Shown here: positions 22,664 through 32,050 of the stretch, one piece after another | Layout of the letters: each line of letters opens with the position of its first letter | How positions within the stretch are numbered: position 1 is the stretch's first letter | Assembly (NCBI GenBank): GCA_002412925.1 | Contig: DHVZ01000035.1 | Span: 1 to 55,624, forward strand | DNA length: 55,624 nucleotides | Reading direction: 5' to 3' | Source of the DNA: Anaerolineales bacterium UBA5195 | Lineage (GTDB): Bacteria > Chloroflexota > Anaerolineae > Anaerolineales > Villigracilaceae | Position numbers and translations under genes: made by a program | The notes under the pieces: model-generated | Seen by the model: only the letters and a program-made list of their open reading frames with translations | What the model was told of the DNA's origin: nothing | Databases searched by the model: none

Positions 22664-23440
22664 ATGATCACCTCTCCGCATAACCCCAAACTCAAACTCA
22701 TCCGTGCGCTGGCGGGCAGGCCAAAAGAACGCCGCGAGGCGGGCGCGTTCCTGGCCGAGGGCGCGCGTCTCGTGGAAGAGGCTTTCGCGGCGCAGTGGCC
22801 GTTCGAATTTGCGCTTTTTAGCGCTGAAACCTCGAACCGCGGAAAAAAACTGGTTGAGCAGCTTGCAGCCAGCGGCGTGGAAGTGGAAGAAGTCGGACCC
22901 GAAATCCTGCGGGCCAAGAGCGAGATGGAAAACACCCAGGGCGTGGTCGCTGTGCTTAAGCTGACCAATTTACCACTTCCCAATTTCCTAAATTTCATCC
23001 TGATCCCCGACCAGATCCGCGACCCGGGCAATCTGGGAACGCTGATCCGCAGCGCGGCAGCGGCAGGCGCGCAGGCCGTTTTTATCCCGCCGGAGACAAC
23101 AGACCCGTTCGCGCCGAAGGTCATCCGCGCCGGGATGGGGGCCCACTTCCGTTTACCGGTTTACAACCTGGGGTGGGACGAAATCCACGCCCATTTAACG
23201 GAATTGACTCCTTTCCTGGCAGACTCCACCGGTCAGGTATCCTGCTGGGGCGCAGATTTCCGTCAACCGTTGGCTTTGATGGTTGGCGGCGAGGCCGAAG
23301 GAGCCAGCCAAAATGCAAGAGAACTGGCAAAAGTCATCGTTAACATCCCAATGCCGGGTAAAATAGAATCATTAAACGCAGGTGTAGCCGGGGCGGTGCT
23401 GATGTTTGAAGTCGTCCGGCAGAGAAGCGAGGCAGTATGA
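22664..23440 (+). CDS. TrmH/SpoU-family RNA 2'-O-ribose methyltransferase
   Basis: A 258-residue SPOUT methyltransferase that would methylate ribose in rRNA or tRNA using SAM. The N-terminal substrate-binding part begins ITSPHNPKLKLIRALAGRPK and REAGAFLAEGARLVEEA. The SPOUT motifs follow: LIPDQIRDPGNLGTLIRSA (motif 1, with the conserved Asn and Arg), LMVGGEAEGAS (motif 2), and IPMPGKIESLNAGVAGAVLM (motif 3, with the knot Ser-Leu-Asn). I chose the ATG at 22664 because earlier starts translate a repeat. Its end overlaps the DUF711 start (ATGA). Confidence 0.88.
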   Translation: MITSPHNPKLKLIRALAGRPKERREAGAFLAEGARLVEEAFAAQWPFEFALFSAETSNRGKKLVEQLAASGVEVEEVGPEILRAKSEMENTQGVVAVLKLTNLPLPNFLNFILIPDQIRDPGNLGTLIRSAAAAGAQAVFIPPETTDPFAPKVIRAGMGAHFRLPVYNLGWDEIHAHLTELTPFLADSTGQVSCWGADFRQPLALMVGGEAEGASQNARELAKVIVNIPMPGKIESLNAGVAGAVLMFEVVRQRSEAV

Positions 23441-24651
23441 AAATCCGTTCGATCACTTATTTTATGAACGTTGGCTGGCCGCTGAAAGAGGAGCGCATCC
23501 AGGAGGCGGGCATTTTCCTTTCCACCGCGCGCTCGGCCTTCGAAGCTGCGGGGTACGAGGTGCAGACCACCCGGATTGCCAGCGTGCCATTTACCAGCCT
23601 GCTGGGAGCTGACGCGATTGGCCTGACGCCGCGATTTGCCCAGCGTTTGAGCAATTCGATTGCGGCCAATGGCATCGATTATGCCGCGCTCGGCCCGGCC
23701 TTGCCCGATGTGCCTGAAAGTTACGAAATGATCCCCGATGCGATTGCCGCATCGAAAAATATCTTTTTCAGCGGCGTGATGGCAACGGCGCACGATGGTA
23801 TTTCCCTGCCTGCGGTGCGCGCCTGCGCCGAAGTGATTATCCGTAATGCTACGCTGGCGCCAGACGGGTTCGGGAACCTGCGCTTTGCCGCGCTGGCAAA
23901 TGTCCCGCCGGGTGGGCCGTTTTTCCCCAGCGCCTATCATGACGCCGACCAGCCGACTTTTGCGCTGGCGCTTGAATCTGCCGACCTGGCAGTGACAGCT
24001 TTTGCGAACGCCAAAACGGTCGAGGAAGGCCGCCGGGCGCTGATCGACGAGTTGGAGAACCATGCCCGCAAGCTGGCCTACGCTGCCGAGCCGCTCAAGT
24101 TCCGCTTCAATGTCCGTTTCGGCGGCCTTGATTTCTCGCTGGCGCCTTTCCCGGCCGAGGCCCAGTCGCTGGGCGCCGCCCTGGAAAACCTGGGCGTTTC
24201 CAAAGTGGGGGAGCATGGATCACTGGCTGCCGCCGCCATCCTGACGGATGCCATTGACCGGGCTGATTTTCCGCGCGCCGGTTTCAGCGGGCTGATGCTG
24301 CCCGTGCTCGAAGACGCCATCCTGGCAAAGCGCGCCAACGAAACCTTAACCGTTAAAGATTTGCTGATGTATTCGACGGTCTGTGGTACCGGGCTGGACA
24401 CTGTCCCGATCCCCGGCGATACGACCAATGGACAGGTTGCGGCCATCCTGCTGGATATCTGTGCCCTGGCCCTGCGTTTGCACAAACCGCTAACGGCGCG
24501 GCTGATGCCCATCCCCGGCAAAAAAGCCGGTGAATTGACCAGCTTTGACTTTGATTACTTTGCCAACAGCCAGGTGATGTCGGTGGAAGCGGAAGCGCCA
24601 GGCAAATTGTTCGCAGGGAATGAAACATTTTCACTGCACGCTAAAAAATAA
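23437..24651 (+). CDS. DUF711 (UPF0210) family protein
   Basis: A 404-residue member of DUF711/UPF0210, a conserved cytoplasmic family without an established biochemical role. Recognisable segments include TRIASVPFTSLLG, FFSGVMATAHDGISL, FGGLDFSLAPFP and VCGTGLDTVPIPGDTT. Length is near normal; some family members are slightly longer. The start overlaps the methyltransferase stop by four bases, so translation is coupled. It is the last gene of this unit, ahead of a strong terminator. No function can be assigned from context. Confidence 0.8.
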   Translation: MKIRSITYFMNVGWPLKEERIQEAGIFLSTARSAFEAAGYEVQTTRIASVPFTSLLGADAIGLTPRFAQRLSNSIAANGIDYAALGPALPDVPESYEMIPDAIAASKNIFFSGVMATAHDGISLPAVRACAEVIIRNATLAPDGFGNLRFAALANVPPGGPFFPSAYHDADQPTFALALESADLAVTAFANAKTVEEGRRALIDELENHARKLAYAAEPLKFRFNVRFGGLDFSLAPFPAEAQSLGAALENLGVSKVGEHGSLAAAAILTDAIDRADFPRAGFSGLMLPVLEDAILAKRANETLTVKDLLMYSTVCGTGLDTVPIPGDTTNGQVAAILLDICALALRLHKPLTARLMPIPGKKAGELTSFDFDYFANSQVMSVEAEAPGKLFAGNETFSLHAKK

Positions 24652-24674
24652 TTTCAAAACCCGTTGCGGTCATA

Positions 24675-24717
24675 AGACAAAAAAACTGGCAACCTACAGG
24701 CCGCCAGTTTTTTGTCT
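24675..24717. terminator. Strong terminator after the DUF711 gene
   Basis: AGACAAAAAAACTGGC (24675-24690) pairs with GCCAGTTTTTTGTCT (24703-24717), giving a long stem containing an A/T tract that works in both directions. Confidence 0.85.
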
Positions 24718-25004
24718 GCCACGAAAGACGCTTGGCTGCCGTTTTACGACAGCCTTGCTTCTGACACCTAATCTATCGATCAAGGTCTTGAAGACGCCCT
24801 TGGCAAAACAGACCCAGGGGCCGATCTCCCTCGCAGAAAACCTTGAAGCCCATCTACTGGCGGGTTGGTTCGTTCAGAGTTGGTTAAGTTCTGGTAAACT
24901 TAATTCCGGAACTATTCCAGACGATTGTGGATGAATCAGATTTGTTATGCAGTTTCAGCTTACTGGCGAACGCTGAAACTGGCCGTAATCAAAGTGAGGT
25001 CGAT
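24718..25004. other. Leader region of the mrp operon, no gene seen
   Basis: No frame in this stretch looks like a known family. An in-frame extension upstream of mrpA (from 24927) exists but encodes an atypical N terminus and was rejected. A weak box TAAACT at about 24896 may belong to the mrp promoter. The mrpA start is preceded by GAGGT. Confidence 0.4.
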
Positions 25005-27311
25005 ATGCTTGCCTTGGTTGTGCTCTCGGGCTTTGTGATGGCAATGATAGCCCCATGGTTTTCGAGACGATTTCCAGTTGGCGCAGGCAGAGGGCTGGCG
25101 CTGCTGCCCTGCTTGCAAGCCGTCTATTTTTTCTTTTTACTCACCCGAGCCACTACCGGAGTAAACGAAGCATTTAGCCTACCCTGGGCGCCCCAACTGG
25201 GCCTGTTTTTTTCCTTTCGGGCAGATGGATTGGGTCTCCTGTTTGCGTTTTTAATCAGCGGGATTGGCTGTTTGATTACACTTTATGCCAGCGGGTATCT
25301 CAAGGGGCATGCCGATCTGGGACGCTTTTACCTCTGGCTGTTCATTTTCATGGCAGCCATGCTGGGAGTGGTTCTTTCAGATAACCTGATCCTGCTGTTT
25401 GTGTTCTGGGAGCTTACCAGTCTAAGCTCCTTTATACTGATTGGTTTCAAGCATGATGAACAGCGTTCGCGGGATGCCGCGCTGCAGGCTTTGCTGGTGA
25501 CCGGGCTGGGCGGATTGATCATGCTGGCTGGCTTTATTTTGCTGGGAGAAACAGCCGGAACATATGAAATTTCACTGATCCTCTCCCAAGGCTCAACCCT
25601 GCAATCCAGTGTGCTCTACCTGCCAACCTTGATCCTGGTGTTGGTGGGCGCTTTTACCAAATCAGCACAATTTCCGTTTCATTTCTGGTTGCCAAATGCC
25701 ATGGAGGCACCCACACCAGTCAGCGCTTATCTGCATTCTGCGACCATGGTCAAGGCTGGCGTTTATCTACTGGCGCGATTAAATCCGGTGCTGGGCGGCA
25801 CACCAGAGTGGCAAACCATCGTCATTTTGGTGGGCGCAGCAACCATCCTCACAGGCGCTTACCTGGCGCTCGGACAGACAGACCTAAAGCGACTACTGGC
25901 ATATTCGACAATTGCAGCCCTGGGTACAATGGTCATGCTGATTGGTTTTGGCGATGACCTGGCCATTAAAGCGGCCATCCTCTTCTTGTTTGCCCACGCG
26001 CTTTACAAAGGTGCGCTCTTTATGGTGGCTGGCGCCGTGGACCACGAATCCGGAACACGGGATATCCGCAAGCTGGGAGGCCTGGCGCGCAAAATGCCTT
26101 TCACTGCGTTTGCGGCTGCCCTGGCAGCACTCTCCATGGCCGGGCTGCCGCCGCTGATCGGGTTTATCGGCAAGGAATTGTTGTATGAGAGATCACTGCA
26201 AGCCGGCCCCTGGATTAGCGCATTGGCGATATTTGCGGCTCTTTCCAATATTTTTGTTGCGGGGCTGGTCGCCGTTACGCCTTTCTGGAAACGAATGCCA
26301 GCCGAGGAAACAAGTGAAAGACATATCCATGAGGCGCCGCCGGTCATGCTGCTGGGGCCGGTTCTTTTAGCCTCGCTGAGTTTGCTGGCAGGGTTGTTTG
26401 CCAGCCAGACCGGCAAATTGTTGGCCGCAGCAGTTTCAGCCAGCGCCGGACAGGCCATCAAAGTAAAGCTGGCTTTATGGCATGGGCTGACACCTGAACT
26501 GGGCTTGAGCTTGCTGACGATATTGTTTGGCCTTGGGTTATATGCTCTTCACCGGCCTATCCAGAGTGGATTGGAAAAGTTGCAAAAAATTCCAGGGCCT
26601 GAGCAGGTGTATATCCTGGGGCTGAAGGGCTTAATCGCCTTTGCGACAACACTAACTCACAAGCTGCAGAGTGGCTATCTGCGTTATTACCTGACCATCA
26701 TCATCCTGTCTGTTGTCACAGGGGTCAGCCTCACGCTGCTTATACACGGTGGTTTGCACTGGCCTGAACAAGTCCTTGACTTACGCTTTTATGAAGTCGC
26801 GCTGGTGGTCATGATCCTGATTGCTGCGTTCAATACCACGATCATCGATTCGCGCCTGTCTGCAGTTGCTTCAATGGGCGTCATCGGGTTTGGGGTTGCC
26901 TTGCTTTACCTGCTCTATGGCGCACCAGACCTGGCGATGACTCAGTTCCTGATCGAAACCCTGACCGTCATCCTCTTTGTGGTGGCTTTTTATCATCTCC
27001 CACGTTTTTCAAGCCTCAGCTCCCGCAAAACCAGAATACTTGATATTGTCATCTCCCTTTTTGTGGGTGGCGTAATGACAACCTTGATTATCTCTTCGCT
27101 GGGGGGGCAAGGGTTTACCTCCATCTCAGAATACTTTGCACAAAATTCATATGCTCTGGCGCATGGGCGCAATGTCGTCAATGTCATCCTGGTTGACTTT
27201 CGTGGGATCGACACTCTTGGAGAAATCACAGTCCTGAGCATTGCTGCGATTGGTGTCTTTGCATTGCTCAAATTGCGCAGCACCAGAGAAAAATCGGGAG
27301 GTAAATCATGA
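25005..27311 (+). CDS. mrpA: Mrp Na+/H+ antiporter subunit A
   Basis: A 768-residue MrpA, the largest subunit of the multi-subunit cation/proton antiporter and homologous to complex I NuoL. Visible are FVFWELTSLSSFILIGF (key glutamate), FTKSAQFPFHFWLPNAMEAP (key lysine), SAYLHSATMVKAGVYLLARL and GFIGKELLYE. The C-terminal part (from about LSAVASMGVIGFG) is the usual MrpA extension ending in DFRGIDTLGEITVLSIAAIG. I chose the ATG at 25005, matching the family N terminus. It opens a complete seven-gene operon whose stop overlaps the mrpB start. Confidence 0.92.
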   Translation: MLALVVLSGFVMAMIAPWFSRRFPVGAGRGLALLPCLQAVYFFFLLTRATTGVNEAFSLPWAPQLGLFFSFRADGLGLLFAFLISGIGCLITLYASGYLKGHADLGRFYLWLFIFMAAMLGVVLSDNLILLFVFWELTSLSSFILIGFKHDEQRSRDAALQALLVTGLGGLIMLAGFILLGETAGTYEISLILSQGSTLQSSVLYLPTLILVLVGAFTKSAQFPFHFWLPNAMEAPTPVSAYLHSATMVKAGVYLLARLNPVLGGTPEWQTIVILVGAATILTGAYLALGQTDLKRLLAYSTIAALGTMVMLIGFGDDLAIKAAILFLFAHALYKGALFMVAGAVDHESGTRDIRKLGGLARKMPFTAFAAALAALSMAGLPPLIGFIGKELLYERSLQAGPWISALAIFAALSNIFVAGLVAVTPFWKRMPAEETSERHIHEAPPVMLLGPVLLASLSLLAGLFASQTGKLLAAAVSASAGQAIKVKLALWHGLTPELGLSLLTILFGLGLYALHRPIQSGLEKLQKIPGPEQVYILGLKGLIAFATTLTHKLQSGYLRYYLTIIILSVVTGVSLTLLIHGGLHWPEQVLDLRFYEVALVVMILIAAFNTTIIDSRLSAVASMGVIGFGVALLYLLYGAPDLAMTQFLIETLTVILFVVAFYHLPRFSSLSSRKTRILDIVISLFVGGVMTTLIISSLGGQGFTSISEYFAQNSYALAHGRNVVNVILVDFRGIDTLGEITVLSIAAIGVFALLKLRSTREKSGGKS

Positions 27312-27724
27312 CCTCTTTTAGTCTGCGAGTGACCATTCGCTACCTGCTCCCGTTGCTGCTGATGTTTGCCGTTTTTTTGTTTTTGCGAGGGCACAATGAA
27401 CCGGGCGGCGGGTTCGCTGCGGGGTTGATAGCGGCGGCAAGTGTTGCCTTGTATGCCATTGCGTTTGGCGCTGCACGCGCGCGCTACATTTTATCGATCA
27501 ACCCGCGCATTCTGATTGGGACTGGGCTCTTCATGGCGTTTCTGAGCGGGCTGATCCCAGTCTTCCTGGGTCAGCCCTACCTGACAGGTGCCTGGTTAAA
27601 AATCCCGTTACCCGGCATCAGCCCACTCGAAATTGGAACTCCTGTTTTATTTGATCTGGGTGTCTTCCTGGCAGTCTTAGGCGTTACCCTGACCTTTGTC
27701 TTTGTATTTGAAGAGGAAATCTAG
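27308..27724 (+). CDS. mrpB: Mrp Na+/H+ antiporter subunit B
   Basis: A 138-residue membrane subunit with about four helices and the MrpB hallmark RGHNEPGGGFAAGLIAA. It works with MrpC, F and G in the antiporter's sodium-side module. It overlaps the mrpA stop by four bases and lies two bases from mrpC, so it is translated as part of the complex. Confidence 0.92.
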   Translation: MTSFSLRVTIRYLLPLLLMFAVFLFLRGHNEPGGGFAAGLIAAASVALYAIAFGAARARYILSINPRILIGTGLFMAFLSGLIPVFLGQPYLTGAWLKIPLPGISPLEIGTPVLFDLGVFLAVLGVTLTFVFVFEEEI

Positions 27725-27726
27725 CC

Positions 27727-28092
27727 ATGGAAATCATTCTGGCGATTATGATTGGCGGGCTTTATTCCGCGGCCGTTTACATGCTGCTACGCCGCAGCAT
27801 GGTCAAAATCCTGATTGGAATCGTACTGTTAAGTCAGGCCACCAATATGCTCATCTTCACAAGCGCTGGCCTGACCCGCGGCAACTCTCCGGTGATCAAA
27901 GCGGGGGAAACGACGCTGGCCAATCCTTATGCCGACCCTCTTCCCCAGGCATTGGTCTTGACTGCCATTGTGATTAGCTTTGGCCTGACGGCATTCGCGC
28001 TGGCGCTTACCTACCGCACCTATAAAACGGTTGGTACCGATGACCTCGACCAGATGCGCAGCGCAGGGCTGGGTGGCGAGGAAAACGCATGA
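27727..28092 (+). CDS. mrpC: Mrp Na+/H+ antiporter subunit C
   Basis: A 121-residue homologue of complex I NuoK. Three helices are visible, with the conserved LIGIVLLSQATNMLIFTSAG and DPLPQALVLTAIVISFGLTA segments; the latter is the MrpC hallmark. Its stop overlaps the mrpD start (ATGA). Confidence 0.92.
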   Translation: MEIILAIMIGGLYSAAVYMLLRRSMVKILIGIVLLSQATNMLIFTSAGLTRGNSPVIKAGETTLANPYADPLPQALVLTAIVISFGLTAFALALTYRTYKTVGTDDLDQMRSAGLGGEENA

Positions 28093-29594
28093 ATAACCTG
28101 CTCGTATTACCCATTCTCATCCCCCAGGTTTGCGGGATTGCGATCTTACTTTCTTATCGCTCGGTTCGCCTGCAGCGCTGGATAGGCGTGGGGGGGACGC
28201 TGGGGCTGCTATTGGCAAGCCTGCTCGTTTTTTTTACGGTCCTGAAGCACGAAATTCTCGTTTTGCAAATTGGGTCATGGCCGGCGCCCTATGGAATCAC
28301 GCTGGTCGCTGATTTATTTAGCGCCACCATGCAGCTTCTCACCGGCATTGTGGGCCTTGCAGTGGCCTGGTACTCGCTGGCAGCCATCAGCAAGGGGCAC
28401 ATCACCTTCGGATATTTTGCCCTTTTTCATTTCCTGCTCATGGGCGTCAACGGTGCCTTCCTGACAGGTGATATTTTCAACATGTATGTCTGGTTTGAAG
28501 TCATGCTGATTTCTTCGTTTGTGCTTATGGCCCTGGGCGGCGAACGGGCACAGATGGCAGGTGCAATCAAATACGTCACCATTAATCTAATTTCATCCGC
28601 CATGTTCCTGGCCGCCTTGGGAATTCTTTACGGGACAGCTGGAACGCTGAATATGGCGGATTTATCACAAAAATTTTCCCAGGCAGACATGACTGCCTCT
28701 TACCGAGCGTTGATTTCCGCAGTATCGGTGCTTTTTCTGGCAGCTTTTGGGATTAAGGCTGCCATCTTCCCGCTCTTTTTCTGGCTTCCGGCCTCCTATC
28801 ACACTCCGCCTGCCGCAATCGCCGCAGTGTTTTCAGGTTTACTCACCAAGGTGGGCGTATATGCCTTGATCCGTGTTTTTACCCTGATTTTTCTTCAGGA
28901 TCCTGTTTTTACCCACACGCTGATCTTGGTTCTGGCCGGGTTAACCATGGCGGTTGGCGTATTAGGCGCCATGGCGCAAAATGAATTTCGCCGGGTTTTA
29001 TCTTTTCATATCGTCAGCCAGATCGGCTATATGCTCATGGGGCTGGGGCTATTTACTCCGCTGGCTCTGGCCGGGTCGGTTTTCTATATTGCGCATCATA
29101 TTATCGTCAAAACCAACCTATTTCTCGTCAGCGGAGTAGTTGAGCAGCTGGGCAAAACAGCTAGCTTAAAAAAGCTTGGCGGGCTGTATCGCACCCAACC
29201 CGGATTGGCAATCCTCTTTCTCATTCCAGCCATGTCGTTGGCTGGCATCCCGCCACTTTCGGGCTTCTTTGCCAAGCTCAACCTCATTCGCGCAAGCCTG
29301 ACCATCGAACAGTACTGGATCACAGCCGTTGCGCTGGCGGTGAGTCTGTTGACCTTGTATTCCATGATCAAGCTCTGGAATGAAGCCTTTTGGAAACCAG
29401 CTCCTCACAAAGAAAATAACACTCCAAAGACAATTGACCGAAACCTCCTGCTGCCGATAGGTTTGTTGGCAACCTTGACCGTTTTGATTGGTCTGGGTAT
29501 CGGTCCAATCTTCGATTTGGCGCTTCGCACCGGGGAACAGCTTGCCAACCCGGCGCTCTATATCCAGGCGGTCCTTAAGGTGGCGATCCAATGA
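28089..29594 (+). CDS. mrpD: Mrp Na+/H+ antiporter subunit D
   Basis: A 501-residue NuoM/NuoN-like subunit with about 14 helices. Conserved blocks are NMYVWFEVMLISSFVLMALG (key glutamate), KAAIFPLFFWLPASYHTPPA (key lysine), AVFSGLLTKVGVYALIRVF and SFHIVSQIGYMLMGLGLF. With MrpA it carries the proton path of the antiporter. Start and stop overlap mrpC and mrpE. Confidence 0.92.
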   Translation: MNNLLVLPILIPQVCGIAILLSYRSVRLQRWIGVGGTLGLLLASLLVFFTVLKHEILVLQIGSWPAPYGITLVADLFSATMQLLTGIVGLAVAWYSLAAISKGHITFGYFALFHFLLMGVNGAFLTGDIFNMYVWFEVMLISSFVLMALGGERAQMAGAIKYVTINLISSAMFLAALGILYGTAGTLNMADLSQKFSQADMTASYRALISAVSVLFLAAFGIKAAIFPLFFWLPASYHTPPAAIAAVFSGLLTKVGVYALIRVFTLIFLQDPVFTHTLILVLAGLTMAVGVLGAMAQNEFRRVLSFHIVSQIGYMLMGLGLFTPLALAGSVFYIAHHIIVKTNLFLVSGVVEQLGKTASLKKLGGLYRTQPGLAILFLIPAMSLAGIPPLSGFFAKLNLIRASLTIEQYWITAVALAVSLLTLYSMIKLWNEAFWKPAPHKENNTPKTIDRNLLLPIGLLATLTVLIGLGIGPIFDLALRTGEQLANPALYIQAVLKVAIQ

Positions 29595-30064
29595 GTCTCT
29601 ATATCATCTTGAACCTTTTCCTGGCGTTGATCTGGGCGGCACTGTTGGGCAGTTTCAGCCCAACCAATATGTTGGCCGGATTTTTGATCGGGTTTCTGGT
29701 TTTATTTCTTTCCCGGCGCGCACTGCCTTCATCGAATTATTTCAACAAAGTCTTCCAGGCCATTGGTTTCGCGTTGTTTTTCATCTGGGAGTTATTGATC
29801 GCCAGCCTGCGTGTGGCCATCGATGTGCTTTCGCCTCGCCCTCAGATGCATCCGCGTGTGATCTCTTTTCATATTAAAGCCCATACGCAAGTTGAAATCA
29901 TGCTGCTCTCCATCCTGCTCACCCTCACCCCTGGCAGCCTAAGTCTGGATATTTCCTCTGATCAGAAAGTGCTATACGTGCATGCCATTTACGCTGAGGA
30001 TGCAGAAGAGCCAATCGAGGGGTGGCGGCAGTTAGAAAAACGTTTGCTGGAATTGCTGCGCTAA
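29591..30064 (+). CDS. mrpE: Mrp Na+/H+ antiporter subunit E
   Basis: A 157-residue MrpE: two or three N-terminal helices (ending near GFLVLFLSRRALP) and a soluble domain with LTLTPGSLSLDISSDQKVLYVHAIYA, the family signature, which folds against the complex on the cytoplasmic side. It begins within the mrpD stop (ATGA) and ends 16 bases before mrpF. Confidence 0.92.
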   Translation: MSLYIILNLFLALIWAALLGSFSPTNMLAGFLIGFLVLFLSRRALPSSNYFNKVFQAIGFALFFIWELLIASLRVAIDVLSPRPQMHPRVISFHIKAHTQVEIMLLSILLTLTPGSLSLDISSDQKVLYVHAIYAEDAEEPIEGWRQLEKRLLELLR

Positions 30065-30080
30065 TGAAAGGAAATCAAAA

Positions 30081-30347
30081 ATGATCTTGATCATCTTTGC
30101 CATTCTCATTTTGGGTATGTTCCTATCCCTGATCCGTTTGCTGCGCGGTCCCACGCTGCCAGACCGGGTGGTTGCCCTGGATTTATTGTCCGTTCTTTCG
30201 GTGGGTTTTATTGCGGTACATGCAGTTCACTCAAATCAAGCCATTTATTTGGATGTTGCCTTGGTGCTGGCCTTGATCGCTTTTCTGAGCACGATTGCAT
30301 TTGCATTCCACATAGAAAAAGGAAAGTTGTTATGGAAAAAATCCTGA
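30081..30347 (+). CDS. mrpF: Mrp Na+/H+ antiporter subunit F
   Basis: An 88-residue three-helix subunit with LLRGPTLPDRVVALDLLSVL, the standard MrpF motif. GAAAGGA lies before its ATG. It overlaps mrpG by 16 bases. Confidence 0.9.
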   Translation: MILIIFAILILGMFLSLIRLLRGPTLPDRVVALDLLSVLSVGFIAVHAVHSNQAIYLDVALVLALIAFLSTIAFAFHIEKGKLLWKKS

Positions 30348-30700
30348 GCGAGTTGTTGATGCTGATTGGCGCTTTATTCATGCTTATCGCAGCGCTGGGC
30401 GTTGTTCGCTTGCCTGATCTTTTCATGCGCATGCATAGCAACACCAAATCGGCTACGCTGGGGGTTTTCTTCATTATGATGGGCCTCTCTTTGCACTTTG
30501 GAGATTTTTCCATTTTCATCCGCGCGCTTGCGGTGGTACTGTTCTTTTTGATCACCGCGCCAGTTGCCGCCCAGACGATTGCAAGAGCCGCTTACTTCTC
30601 AGGCATTCCACTTTGGGAGGGAACGCTGAGTGACGACCTGCAAGGAAAATACAACCCCCAAACACAAAAATTGAGCGCCCCCAACGAACAAGAATTTTAG
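30332..30700 (+). CDS. mrpG: Mrp Na+/H+ antiporter subunit G
   Basis: A 122-residue three-helix MrpG with LGVVRLPDLFMRMHSNTKSA, the family hallmark, and AVVLFFLITAPVAAQTIARA. It completes the mrpABCDEFG set; the short hydrophilic tail after residue 90 is typical. The MFS gene follows after eight bases and may be cotranscribed. Confidence 0.92.
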   Translation: MEKILSELLMLIGALFMLIAALGVVRLPDLFMRMHSNTKSATLGVFFIMMGLSLHFGDFSIFIRALAVVLFFLITAPVAAQTIARAAYFSGIPLWEGTLSDDLQGKYNPQTQKLSAPNEQEF

Positions 30701-30708
30701 GAAAAGTG

Positions 30709-31920
30709 ATGCAAAAATCTCCCCTGCGCAGCCTGCCGCGTAATGTTTGGGTGCTGACCGCCACCTCCTTCCTGACTGACATCTCTTCGGAGATGATTGC
30801 CAACCTGCTGCCGCTCTTCCTGGCAAATGTGCTGGGGGTTGGGACGGCGGTCATCGGTCTGATCGACGGCATCGCCGAGACCACTGCCAGCCTGCTCAAA
30901 CTCTATTCCGGCGCGCTTTCGGACAAACTCGGCAATCGCAAATGGCTGACGGTGGCAGGGTATGGCCTTTCGACCATCGCCAAGCCCTTTTTATATTTTG
31001 CGGCAACCTGGGGCTGGGTGCTCGGAGTCCGTTTTGCCGACCGAATCGGGAAAGGCATCCGCACCGCGCCGCGCGATGCGCTCCTGGCGGGCAGTATCGA
31101 CGAAAAGCAGCGCGGGTTGGCCTTTGGCCTGCACCGCGCCGGGGATACGGCCGGTGCCTTTATTGGGCTGGCGATTGCCGCGCTGGTGATCTATTTCTCG
31201 CAATCGGCGGCCAGCCAACTGACCCGCGCCACCTTCCAGACCATCGTGCTGATTTCCTTCATCCCGGCTCTGTTGGCCGTGCTGGTTCTGGCTTTCCTGG
31301 CAAAGGAAGTCAGCGTTAAAACCAAAGCAGCTGCGCCGACCTTTAACCTGGCCGGGCTGGACAAACGCTTCAAGCTCTTCTTGCTGGCTGCCATCCTGTT
31401 TACCCTGGGAAACTCCTCGGATGCCTTCATCATCCTGCGTGGACAGGAACGCGGTCTGAGCGTACTCCAGGTGATGGGCATGTTGCTGACTTTTAACGCC
31501 GTTTACTCCTTGCTTGCCGGGCCGTTTGGCGCGCTCTCCGATAAAATTGGCCGCCGCAAGCTGATTATCACCGGCTGGCTGGCCTATGGACTGGTCTATC
31601 TCGGCTTTGCCTTCTCGCAAACCGGGGCGCATGTTTGGATTTTGTTTGGGTTGTATGGGCTCTACTATGCAATGGCAGAAGGCGCAGGGAAAGCTTTTAT
31701 CGCCGACCTGGTCCCCCCCGAACGGCGCGGCACGGCCTACGGACTTTACAACGCTGCCGTCGCCCTGACCGCCTTCCCCGCCTCGCTCATCGCCGGTATC
31801 CTCTGGCAGGGAGTCGGCTCTTGGGGCGGCTTTGGCCCCTCTGCGCCATTCCTGTTCGGAGCAGTGCTCTCGCTGGCAGCCGTGGGATTGTTTGCGGGGG
31901 TCCAGTTTAGCGAAAAGTAA
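30709..31920 (+). CDS. Major facilitator superfamily transporter
   Basis: A 403-residue MFS permease with about 12 helices. The N-terminal TATSFLTDISSEMIANLLPL and the loop DRIGKGIRTAPRDALLAGS (loop 2/4-type motif with D-x-GK-x-R) are characteristic of a subfamily of uncharacterised bacterial MFS exporters. A second signature, FGALSDKIGRRKLIITGW, lies in the C-terminal half. I chose the ATG at 30709, preceded by AGGAAAAG; a GTG at 30706 is possible. It follows mrpG closely, but nothing ties its substrate to sodium. Substrate unknown. Confidence 0.8.
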   Translation: MQKSPLRSLPRNVWVLTATSFLTDISSEMIANLLPLFLANVLGVGTAVIGLIDGIAETTASLLKLYSGALSDKLGNRKWLTVAGYGLSTIAKPFLYFAATWGWVLGVRFADRIGKGIRTAPRDALLAGSIDEKQRGLAFGLHRAGDTAGAFIGLAIAALVIYFSQSAASQLTRATFQTIVLISFIPALLAVLVLAFLAKEVSVKTKAAAPTFNLAGLDKRFKLFLLAAILFTLGNSSDAFIILRGQERGLSVLQVMGMLLTFNAVYSLLAGPFGALSDKIGRRKLIITGWLAYGLVYLGFAFSQTGAHVWILFGLYGLYYAMAEGAGKAFIADLVPPERRGTAYGLYNAAVALTAFPASLIAGILWQGVGSWGGFGPSAPFLFGAVLSLAAVGLFAGVQFSEK

Positions 31921-31990
31921 GGAGTGGTGCTATTGAGGAGATGATCTGCCAAATTTGGGCTCGTAATGCATCCTTCCTGCGAGATTGACG

Positions 31991-31996
31991 TATAAT
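31991..31996 (+). promoter_or_regulatory. -10 box upstream of panB
   Basis: TATAAT, preceded by GATTGACG, lies about 115 bases before the chosen panB start. Initiation near 32003 would give a leader of about 110 bases, long enough for the structured element at 32051-32112. Confidence 0.5.
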
Positions 31997-32050
31997 ATCC
32001 AGGCCGCATGTATCGCAAGAACGTGACGGCTGTGAAAAATCCCAAAACCA

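Noticed and set aside
24718..24926. Possible transposase fragment before mrpA
   Set aside because: Neither strand gives a recognisable transposase motif; the resemblance was too weak to report as a feature.
30991..31632. 213-codon frame opposite the MFS gene
   Set aside because: Translation is Gln/Gly/Arg-rich antisense of membrane helices, with no ribosome-binding site.
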